A stretch of DNA of 64,000 nucleotides from Epichloe hybrida (Eukaryota > Ascomycota > Sordariomycetes > Hypocreales > Clavicipitaceae). The notes under the pieces are model-generated. The model did not search any database. It saw only the letters and a program-made list of their open reading frames with translations, and was not told where the DNA came from. The stretch is taken from positions 124,001-188,000 of the forward strand of contig JAFEKR010000045.1 in NCBI GenBank assembly GCA_019022495.1, read 5' to 3'. Made by a program: the position numbers and the translations under genes. Positions 34,120-43,579 of the stretch are shown piece after piece (positions within the stretch are counted from its first letter, which is position 1; each line of letters starts with the position of its first letter).

Positions 34120-35007
34120 TAGGTTAAATAAGCAAGGGTATTAATATCTTCCGCGGGCACATGCATTATTACTTTTCTCTCTATAGCACTATTAGCATAA
34201 AAGCTATAATTCATTAATAACACCACTAATTTTATCTAATATATGTATCCTTAACCTATTCTATGCTCTAGTATTAATCCTAAAGCCACTTAGCGACTTA
34301 TTTACGAATTTATAACCCTATGTGGCGTTAATTTATCTTATTAGCTTGCCTAGCAGCTGCTTAAAGAGCTTCACGCTTATCTAGAGGTAATAGCTTTATC
34401 TTATATGCTTTAAATTCATTAGGTTCCTTCCTACCTATTTTAATAAAGTTAAACAGACTAGTAATAGCATAGATTATCTTAATTTGCATAAGAAACTTGT
34501 ATTTAGCTACGCTATAGCAAATAATCTTCCACTTTTACTTACACTACCTAAAGACTTGCTTAACCACTATTCTTAATTATAAGTGCTAATAATTAAAGAG
34601 CTCTTCCTAGTTTATAGGTTACTAACTAGCAAGTGCCTAGTCTTATAGATAATACCGAACTCTTGAAAAAGGCGTGATTAGCCCCTGATTTATGCCGAAT
34701 CCTGTATTACTAAGATAAAAGTAACCTTAGGGTATTAAAAATAACTTTAATAATACTATCTATATTAAGGTTATATTATTAATAGAACCTTCCGCGCTAG
34801 GTAGTATATATTAAAATAATCCCTTAAAGCTAGTGGCTACTAGCATATTTTATGAGATATTATTCTTCCTTAACCAAAACCTCTTCTGCTATAAAAGCAA
34901 GATATGTGCAGGAATATGCGTGCTATCTATAGCGCTAATTACACTGTTAAATTAAAGGAATCTATTATTTAATTCCACAATAGGTGATACAAACTCCGGG
35001 TTTAGCT
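34120..35007 (-). pseudogene. DDE (Harbinger-type) transposase relic, C-terminal part
   Basis: The minus strand, read through RIP stops, gives LNPEFVSPIVELNNRF, then VISAIDSTHIPAH (34911-34935), matching the first catalytic Asp block (GAIDGTHI) of the DDE_4/HARBI1 family. RKNNIS and then ILPSAEGS follow, matching RNRKGxxSQN and GWEGSAxD of that family. Several TAA/TAG codons interrupt it. The 5' side is cut at 35007 by the insertion of LTR element A and resumes at 42121. Non-functional. Confidence 0.7.
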
Positions 35008-35831
35008 TGTTAAAAATAAGACCTATTTTTAGCCCTTTTCTAGTTAAAGAATCTTCTTATTACTAGCTTGCTTTGCAAGTCTGACAGCTGCACTGCAGCT
35101 GTCAACGGTCGCGGGGGCAGCTATCAATGGCTGCGTCGCAGCTGTCAACAGCTGCGACCGACCGTGTGGATGACTAATTAGTTAATTGCGTTGTGGCTGC
35201 AAGTGTGGCTATAACCACGCCACTAGTAATTAGGTAAGCTAGGGTGACGTAAGCTAGGGTGACGTAAGCAGGTTACCCTACACATAACTTACCCTATAGC
35301 TATCTTTGATAACGATTTTCTCTTTATCTAGAGGTCGTATAAAAGTTTTACATATAGCAAATTAAAGCTTAAAGATAGGGCTTTCTCTTTATACAAGGTT
35401 ATTTTTTAGACTAAAAGTTAGTGTATACGGGTTGCTAGCTAGTATAGTGGTGAGTTAATTTTTTGGTTTTTGCATACAAATGAATTTTGCGGAAAATCAA
35501 AAGTGGCCTGTAAGACCCTGTTAGCGGCCCGGATCCACTGATACGGTCGGTAGGTCTATGAGAGAAAGAAGATCTTTTCAACTAGCTAGATAGCTAGTCC
35601 TCTCAACTAACAACAGCCGCATTGCTTGTACAACGTATCTAAAATCAATTCTATTGCTTTATAAGATATTATAAAAGTGATTTAAATTGAATTCTATTAG
35701 TTAATAACTGCCATAACCTTCCGTTGCGTTACGTTAATTGATTTAACGTTGCAGCCCTATTGGTCCCTAACCGTAAAGCTTGCACCCGTACAGCTGTTGC
35801 CAGCTGGCAACTAGCTCCCTACATTTCAATA
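35008..35831 (+). repeat. 5' LTR of element A (824 bp)
   Basis: Bounded by the TAGCT duplication on the left and the primer-binding site on the right. It has one more copy of a 15-bp unit (AGCTAGGGTGACGTA) than the 3' LTR. It carries GC-rich inverted repeats built on CAGCTG: one at 35083-35103 with 10-bp arms GACAGCTGCA around one base, and one at 35137-35156 with 9-bp arms. Confidence 0.9.
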
Positions 35832-35843
35832 GGTTATGAGCCT
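35832..35843 (+). other. Primer-binding site matching initiator tRNA-Met anticodon arm
   Basis: GGTTATGAGCCT directly after the LTR; with the last C restored it is the complement of GGGCUCAUAACC, the anticodon stem-loop of initiator tRNA-Met. This implies priming by a half-tRNA, as known for Drosophila copia and yeast Ty5. Matching sites lie at 48830-48841 and 42531-42542 (minus strand). Confidence 0.75.
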
Positions 35844-35888
35844 AGCTCTATCACTATAGATTCCTTTTAGGTCACTTTGTGTACGATT

Positions 35889-36127
35889 ACAGAAGACTTC
35901 CCTTCTATAAAAAAGGAAGGACCTGCGAGAAAGAAGCTTTTCCCTTCTATAAAAAGGAATCAATTGTGGCTACAGAAGACTTCCCTTTTATAAAAAAGGA
36001 AGGATCCGCGAGATAGAAGCTTTTTCCCTTCTATAAAAAGGAATAAATTTCAAATATAGAAGACTTCCCTTCTATAAAAAAGGAAGGACCCGCGAGATAG
36101 AAGCTTTTCCCTTCTATAAAAAGGAAA
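35889..36127 (+). repeat. About 83-bp tandem repeats in the leader of element A
   Basis: Three units starting at 35889, 35972 and 36056, the last slightly short. Each holds two CTTCTATAAAAA boxes embedded in short inverted repeats (TTCCCTT...AAGGAA). They sit between the primer-binding site and gag. The same array occurs in element B at 48543-48785. A role in packaging or expression is possible but unproven. Confidence 0.85.
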
Positions 36128-39100
36128 ATAGATACTAAAGGAAAGGGAAAGGGACCTGTTATCCCTGACCCTAGTGCGCAAGAGGTTCTAAATAACTAGC
36201 TAAAAGAGCAGGCTATTAAGCAACAAGCAACTATAGACTAGTTATTAGAGAAGCTAGAAAGCCTATCTATAACTGTAAATAGTCGTATGGAGGGTGTGGA
36301 ATCTGATAAGCCCGCTAGTCAGCAGCAAGATCAGCAGCCTGTTCAAGAAAATCAAGCTGAATCTAGCTCTGTACAAGCAACCTTTAATAATTCAATTATT
36401 AAGGAATTCAATAAAAGGGTTTATAGTTTTCTAGAGACTGCTAGGCTTAAAGGAGCTGAAAATTTCGAACAATGGAAGCAAGCCCTAACTATCTAATTTA
36501 GAGCTTTAGGCATGCCTAATTTTCTAGATAATCCGGAGAGTTCTAGGGCGCTAGGGGATCTAGATTAAGCTATTATCCTTATGTTACTAAGGGATAGTTG
36601 TATAGAAGGACCCTAAGCCGCTATAACTTGGCAAAAATCACCTGAAGAAGCCTATAACTTACTTGTAAGGCAATATTCATATAGCGTTGAAATCCAGAGG
36701 GGGTCCCTATATTCAGAATTTCATAACCTGAATTTTCAAGAGTTTAAGGGGACTCTAGAGTCCTTTAATGTAGTCTTTAATAATCTACTAGCTAGATTAT
36801 CAATTTCAGGGGTCCTGATTACTCCGATAGATCAGGTTAATTAATATCTTTAATCCCTAAAATTAACCTTCCCTTAGTGGGCTAAGAGGCAACGATTTAG
36901 CATGCGCACGAATAGGGCTATAGGGGCTCCCCTAGAAGCCCTAAATCTTTAATTTTTGATGGCAGACCTTCTAGCAGAACAGAGGGATAAGTCATTTACG
37001 GTATCTAAAGCCCTGAATTATAGGGCTAAAAACCTTGAAAAGGGTGCTAAAGAAAAAGAAAAGGCCCCTAAGGATCAGAAGAAGAAAGGAGGCTTTGAAG
37101 AAAATAAGGGCTCTTCTAATTCTAATTCTTCTTCTAATAAGAAGAAGAAGAAGAAGCAAAAAGGTTAAAAATCAGATAAAAAGGATAATAAAGAGACCTC
37201 TGGAGAGGGATCTTTTATGCTAGGAAATTACAACCTTTCTAACGGTGCTCTTAAACCGTATAAGAAGCCTAGCCTTTATAAGACTAGTTATAAGAGCTCT
37301 AGTGATAGTAGCTCTAATTCTAGCTCTAGTGAATCGGATGATGAAAATCAAGAAATTAAAACCTTAAATGGTTTTAATTATTATAGCAAAGACATGAAAA
37401 AGGCCCTATTATATGATACAGGTTCGACTGTACATATTGTTAATTCTAGGGAGGTCTTTAGGGATTATACCCCCTATAAAAAGGGGGAATCCGACCCTAT
37501 TATAACTGGTGGTGGCCCTATTTACGCTAAGGGTCACGGTAGTGCTGTTTTTGAGGTCCTATATCAGAAAAATCCAGCTAAATATAGGACCTTAGTGCTT
37601 AAAGATGCGCTATATTTTCCTCAGCTTAATGTTAATATAGTTAGTGGACTTACGCACTATATATCTGGTGGTTGCCTTATAAAAAACCTACTTTATCTTA
37701 AAGATAGGTCTCTTATTGCAACCTTAGATATAGAAAAACATGGTTTTTTCTTCCACGTTAAAAACCAATCTACGCCTAAGTTATCTAAAGGGCCTTGTAA
37801 TAATTCGCATTATATCCGACCTTTTACCTACGCCGCTTTTAAGGGTCATAGCTATCCGATTAGCTACCCTATAGAGGTTTAAATTCCCTCTAAAAAGCCG
37901 GATTAGGCTTCTGATTTAGATGAAATCGACGAAAATGATGATGATATTGAAGAAATCGTACGGGATGATTTAGGGGAATTAGTCCCTTCTTCTTCGCCTA
38001 TAGCCCCAGGTTGGGTCCCTTATAAATCTAAGGAAATAGATTTAGGGGTGTTAGAGGGCCCTAGTGGAGGAAAAGGGTCCCTAATACCTCTCTAAGAGGC
38101 CTGTGGTTCTCAAGGGGCCTAGCAGGGGACTAGTGAAGAGGGCCCTAGTCTAGATCCTAATTCAGACCCTAAGGATCTTCAATATTAACGGTTGTTAGAA
38201 CTAGCTGGCCTATGGCATGTACGATTAGGGCACCTAGGTCTTCCTTTGCTAAAGAAAACTAGCCTTATAACTAAAGGAATCCCTGATTTTTCTAAAATTA
38301 AGGATAAGGATTTTAGATGTATTGCTTGTGATCAATCTAAGGCAGTTAGAAGACCCAGGAAATTAGCTATCCCTGACCCCCCAAGAGCTCTAGATCGAAT
38401 AGAGGGGGATACGCTAAAAATCAGTCCTACGCCGTACAATAAACAGTTAATTTGCTTATTTTTAGTTGACCGAAAGACTAGATATAAGTGGGTTATCTTA
38501 TTACCTAATAAGGAAGGCCTAACTGTTTATAAGGCTATTAAAGGCTTCTTCAGAGGGCTTAAAAATCAACTAAGTTAATATCCTAGGCACCTTCACTTCG
38601 ATAGGGGCCAGGAAATCGATTCTAGTTGTTAAGCTTGGTTGAATTCTAAAGGGATTAAATTTACGACTTCTAGTCCCTATATCCATAAGCAAAATGGATT
38701 AGCAGAACGTTCAATTCGTACTATTCTAGATCGATTAAGGGCTACTATCCAGTGGGCAAAATTACTGTTATTTTTGTGGTGTTTTGTATTACCTGTAGTT
38801 GTTAACCTAGTTAATATAACTGCTAATACCACTAAGGATGAAAGCCCTGAATAACTATTATCTAGGGAGCTAAATCAGCCTTATATAACTGATATTAGCA
38901 GTATTAGAGCTATAGGATCTCACTGTGAGATTCTAATCCCCCTGGAAAAACGACCTAAAGCCTAGAAGTTAGTAGCTAGGACTATCCCTAGAAGGCTTTT
39001 AGCTACACTAGGTTCTAATACCTACCTAGTGTATATCCCCTCTAAAAGGCTAGTTATAAAGACTAGCTTTATTAAGATTATAGAACCTATAGGCCCTGTT

Positions 39101-41104
39101 TCTAAAGGCTTACCTAGGATTTCTATAGGGGATAACCCTTTAGAGGGGGAAAATAATCTAGAAAATAAAAATTAACAAAATCTAGACTAAGGTTCAAAGG
39201 ATTATCCTATAGATAACATAGGTATCCCTATAGGTCAAGAAAAACCACCTACAGGCCCTAAAGAACCCCCTAAAGGCTTAATTCTAGTGGATCCCATACA
39301 GGCGCAGCCTATAACTTAACTAGGAAATCAGATTTTGACTTCGGACCTTAATTTTGACAAAATTATCGATTTCGACCCTAATATCGACCCTATGGATGTT
39401 GATATTAGTTCCCCTTTTTCTCTAGATTTTATAAAAGAAATCTGCTTTAAGGTATAGGAGAAGCTAAAGGAAAAGAATCCTATTAGCCCTAAGCCTAAGA
39501 CCTGGAAGCAGGCTATATCTAGCCCTGAAAGGGATAAATGGATAGAAGCCACGTATAAGGAATATGAATAGCTTCTAAAGGCTGGTACTTTTAAATTTAT
39601 AGGGAAAGATTAAATCCCTAAGGGCTGAAAAGTACTAAAGAATAGGCTTGTTTATAAGCTTAAAAAGGATAAAGAAAATAATCCTTTAAAATATAAGGCT
39701 TGACTTGTTGCTAAGGGATTTATACAAATCGAAGGCCTAGATTACCTAGAGACCTTTGCTGCTATAAGCATACCCCCTAGCTGGAGGATTTTACTAGCCC
39801 TAGTGGCTTGGAATAACTGGGAAATCGAACAAATTGATTTTATAGGAGCTTTTCTTAATAGTAAGCTATAATAATAGATTTATATGGTTATTCTAGAAGG
39901 GTTTATTGAATTCCTTAAGGCAAATCCTAAACTAGCTAAATTAGCTAGAAGTTTTGGCTAGAAACCTTCTAAAGATTAAGTAATTTTATTACAGAAGTCT
40001 TTATATGGCCTAAAACAAAGCTTAAGGGAATGGTAACAAGCGCTAATATTAGTGCTTAAATCCCTAGGATTTAACCCTTTAATATCTAACCTAGCTATCT
40101 TCTTTAATCCTTTAACCAAAACCTTCGTTATTACGTACGTTGATGACTGTCTTCTAATTGGACTGGATTTATCTTATATCTAAAGGCTTAAAAAGGAACT
40201 TCATAAAGTCTATTTAATAGAAGATAGGGGGCCTGCTGAATTCTTCTTAGGGGTTTAAATCATACGAGATAGGCCTAATAGAATACTGAAAATTCATTAA
40301 TCTTAGTATATATTAGAAGCCTTAAAATGATTTAATATGCTAGATAGTAAGCCTATTAGCATATCTCTTTAGCTAGGCGTTTTAGCTACGTAGACAACTA
40401 AGCTTTTAATAGCTAGCGAAATCAAGCTTTATTAGTGTATTATAGGGACTATAATGTACCTAATGTTGCTTATAAGGCCTAATATAGCTTTTACGCTATA
40501 GTGGTTATCTACTGCACTAGCTAGCCCTTATATAGAACACCTAAAAGCAGCTAAAAATCTGCTAAGGTATTTATTAGGGACTAGATTCCTTGCTATTATC
40601 TATAGGGGAGACCCTAAAGGTTTAGTTAGTAAAAGCCTAATAGGTTATTGTGATAGTGATTTTGCAGGGGATAAAAAGACCTTAAAATCAACCTATGCTT
40701 ATCTATTTAAGCTAGCTGGCGGACCTATTAGCTGGAAATTAAAGAAAGCTAGTATAATAGCTCTATTAACACTAGAAGCTGAAGCTGATGCTATTTGCGA
40801 GACCTTCCGGGAGCTTTAGTGGCTTTAGGGCTTATTTAAGGAGCTAAAAACCCCTATTTCTCCCCCTATCCAGATATATTATGATAATTAAGGCGCTATA
40901 ACTACTGCTTATAACCCTGCTTTATATAGTCGTATAAAGCATACATTACTAAAGTTTAACTATATTAGGCAATAGGTTTTAGAGGGTTTAGCTAAGATCG
41001 AATATCTAGATACGAAGTCAATGCCTGTAGATAGTCTTATGAAGCCTCTTTCTAGACCTCTTTATTAGGCTTTTATTAAGCTTTTAGGGCTTAATAATTA
41101 TTAA
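36128..41104 (+). pseudogene. gag-pol pseudogene of copia element A
   Basis: One collinear frame of 1,658 codons with no frameshift between the former start and the terminal TAA, interrupted by TAA/TAG stops at former CAA/CAG or TGG codons. Gag runs to about 37150 and is Lys-rich at its end. The protease motif YDTGSTVHI (DTGS at 37415) follows. The pre-integrase HVRLGHL...CIACDQSK and integrase with NGLAERS come near 38200-38860. The reverse transcriptase keeps YVDDCLL (40136-40147). RNase H is near 40660-40900. An upstream TAG at 41066 is shared by both copies and could be the original end. Confidence 0.9.
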
Positions 41105-41311
41105 ACCAATAACTAATTCCCTTTAATAGGGAACTAAAAACAACGTTAAAAAGGGAGCTATATTTAACAATAGCTAGGAATTCAAAAAGGGGGTCTTTTA
41201 TTTTTTCCTGTTTTTCCCTTTTATTTGTTATTATCAAAAGTTATTTTTTTTTCCCTATAGTCTCTTTGTACACTTCTAATTGCTTTAAATGTAATTCTTT
41301 TGTAGAGGGGG

Positions 41312-42120
41312 TGTTAAAAATAAGACCTATTTTTAGCCCTTTTCTAGTTAAAGAACCTTCTTATTACTAGCTTACTTTGCAAGTCTGACAGCTGCACTGC
41401 AGCTGTCAACGGTCGCGGGGGCAGCTATCAATGGCTGCGTCGCAGCTGTTAACAGCTGCGACCGACCGTGTGGATGACTAATTAGTCAATTGCGTTATGG
41501 CTACAAGTGTAGCCATAACCACGCCACTAGTAATTAGGTAAGCTAGGGTGACGTAAGCAGGTTACCCTACACATAACTTACCCTATAGCTATCTTTAACA
41601 ACGATTTTCTCTTTATCTAGAGGTTATACAAAAGTTTTACATATAGCAAATTAAAGCTTAAAGATAGGGCTTTCTCTTTATGCAAGGTTATTTTTTGGAC
41701 TAAAAGTTAGTGCATACGGGTTGCTAGCTAGTATGGTGGTGAGTTGATTTTTTGGTTTTTGCATACAAATAAATTTTGCGGAAAATCAAAAGTGGCCCGT
41801 AAGACCCCGTTAGCGGCCCGGATCCACCGATACGGTCGGTAGGTCTATGAGAGGAAGAAGATCTTTTCAACTAGCTAGATAGCTAGTCCTCTCAACTAAC
41901 AACAGCCGCATTGCTTGTACAACGTATTTAAAATCAATTCTATTGCTTTATAAGATATTATAAAAGTGATCTAAATTGAATTCTATTAGTTAATAACTGC
42001 CACAACCTTCCGTTGCGTTGCGTTGATTGATTTAACGTTGCAGCCCTATTGGTCCCCGACCGTAGAGCTTACACCCGTACAGCTGTTGCCAGCTGGCAAC
42101 TAGCTCCCTACATTTCAATA
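41312..42120 (+). repeat. 3' LTR of element A (809 bp)
   Basis: Follows the polypurine tract directly and ends at the TAGCT duplication. It differs from the 5' LTR by many transitions and by lacking one 15-bp unit, so both age and RIP have separated them. Confidence 0.9.
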
Positions 42121-42269
42121 TAGCTAACAAATAAATCTTGTATGTAGTTTCCTTACTAGGTTAAGTAACTTATAAAAAATCTATAATACTAATGATTAGC
42201 TTAGATAAAACTAATACCCTGCGTTTCTTTAAGGCTTATTATAGGCACAGATCTATAAGAATATTATTA
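42121..42269 (-). pseudogene. Harbinger transposase relic, upstream fragment
   Basis: Continues the transposase frame across element A: after removing A and one TAGCT copy, the minus strand reads LVRKLHTRFIC before the LNPEFV segment, the expected helix-rich stretch upstream of the first catalytic Asp. Its other side is cut by the composite element at the CTTTC duplication. Confidence 0.6.
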
Positions 42270-42274
42270 CTTTC

Positions 42275-42355
42275 TGTTGAAATCAAAAGAGTGGACCGAT
42301 CCGACTGAACCTAGGATTACAAAGCCTTATATATTTTTAACAATATATTTTAACA
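42275..42355 (-). repeat. 81-bp LTR of the mini-element
   Basis: On the minus strand it begins TGTTAAAATATATTG and ends GATTTCAACA, sharing only the terminal 8-9 bases with the long copia LTR, so the same integrase could recognise both. A TATATAAG box lies about 34 bp in. A polypurine tract CCAGGGGGAG precedes it and CTTTC (plus strand) adjoins it, as for a genuine 3' LTR. Confidence 0.7.
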
Positions 42356-42542
42356 CTCCCCCTGGAATTGTACATCCAGGTGCCCTATTGGAGGTTAGGC
42401 TTATACTAGCAATTGAATTTCTTTAGTTGTTTTTTTTTTCGGCAGGGTTCGAACCTATAACCTTGCCTCGCAGAGTAGTACTCCACTATGGTGGGCTAAA
42501 AACGCAGTGAGCCACAACCACTGCGCCACCGGGCTCATAACC
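42356..42542 (-). mobile_element. TRIM-like mini-element interior (primer site to polypurine tract)
   Basis: Only 187 bp lie between the primer-binding site GGTTATGAGCCC and the polypurine tract. There is no coding capacity. With an 81-bp LTR the parent would have been about 350 bp, the size of a terminal-repeat retrotransposon in miniature. The primer-binding site equals that of the autonomous copia element, which implies trans-mobilisation. Confidence 0.65.
42440..42530 (-). repeat. tRNA-like (SINE-like) segment with pol III A and B boxes
   Basis: The minus strand holds an A box TGGCGCAGTGG (42528-42518) in a GCAGTG/CACTGC D-arm-like hairpin and a B box GGTTCGAACC (42455-42446), followed by TGCCG and ten A residues (42439-42430). 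This resembles the head and tail of a tRNA-derived SINE. The A and B boxes lie about 62 bp apart. It abuts the primer-binding site. It does not fold into a full canonical tRNA, so it is not called a tRNA gene. Confidence 0.55.
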
Positions 42543-43370
42543 TGTTGAAATGTAGGGAGCTAGTTACCAGCTGCCAGCTGGCAACAGCTGTACAAGTGCA
42601 AGCTCTACAGTCGGGGACCAATAGAGCCGTAACGTTGAATTAATTAACGTAACGCAACGGAAGGTTATAGCAGTTATTAACTAATAGAATTCAATTTAAA
42701 TCACTTTTATAATATCTTATAGAGTAATAGAATTGATTTTAGATATGTTGTACAGGTAATGCGGCTGTTAGTTAAGAGAACTAGCTATCTAGCTAGTTAA
42801 AAAGATCTTCTTCCTCTTATAGACCTACTAACCGTATTGGTGGATCCGGGCCGCTAACGGGGTCTTATAGGCTACTTTTGATTTTTCGTAAAATTCATTT
42901 GTATACAAAAATCAAAAAATCAACTCACCACTATACTAGCTAGCAACCCGTATGCACTAACTTTTAGTCTAAAAAATAACCTTACATAAAGAGAAAGCCC
43001 TATCTTTAAGCTTTAATTTACTATATATAAAACTTTTATATAACCTCTAGATAAAGAGAAAATCATTATTAAAGATAGCTATAGGGTAAGTTATATATAG
43101 GGTAACCTGCTTACGTCACCCTAGCTTACGTCACCCTAGCTTACCTAATTACTAGTGGCGTGGTTGTGGCTACACTTGCAGCCACAACGCAATTAACTAA
43201 TTAGTTATCCACACGGTTGGTCGCAGCTATTAACAGCTGCGACGTAGCTATTGATAGCTGCCCTCGCGACCGTTGACAGCTGCAGTGCAGCTGTCAGACT
43301 TGCAAAGCAAGCTAGTAATAAGAAGGTTCTTTAACTAGAAAAGGGCTAAAAATAGGTCTTATTTTTAACA
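42543..43370 (-). repeat. Inner long LTR of composite element B (828 bp)
   Basis: Serves at once as the 3' LTR of the copia part (polypurine tract CCCCCT on its right in plus coordinates) and as the LTR preceding the mini-element primer-binding site. Its terminal TGTTGAAATG (plus strand) keeps the un-RIPped CAACA end. Confidence 0.85.
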
Positions 43371-43579
43371 CCCCCTCTACAAAAGAATTACATTTAAAAG
43401 CAATTAGAAGTGTATAAAAAGACTATAGGGAAAAATTAATAACTTTTGATAATAATAGATAAAAGGGAAAAACAGGAAAATATGAAAAAAGCCCCCTTTT
43501 TGAATTCCTAGCTATTATTAAATATAGCTCCCTTTTAACGTTGTTTTTAGTTCCCTGTTAAAGGGAATTAGTTATTAGT

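Larger units (their letters stand above)
35008..42120 (+). mobile_element. Ty1/copia LTR retrotransposon A, complete but RIP-mutated
   Basis: A 7.1-kb element on the plus strand. LTRs of 824 and 809 bp begin TGTTAAAAAT and end ATTTCAATA (originally CAACA, judging from the other copy). The 5-bp duplication TAGCT flanks it (35003-35007, 42121-42125). In order it holds a half-tRNA primer-binding site, tandem leader repeats, a gag-pol frame with protease, integrase, reverse transcriptase and RNase H in copia order, and a polypurine tract TGTAGAGGGGG at 41301-41311. RIP removed the start codon (ATG to ATA at 36128-36130) and placed many TAA/TAG stops, so it cannot move by itself. Confidence 0.9.

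Noticed and set aside
35889..36127. CRISPR-like direct repeats
   Set aside because: The units are contiguous 83-bp tandem repeats without unique spacers, in a eukaryotic retrotransposon leader.
42440..42530. Functional tRNA gene in the mini-element
   Set aside because: A and B boxes are present, but the acceptor and anticodon stems cannot be drawn and there is a poly-A run instead of a terminator; treated as a tRNA-derived repeat.
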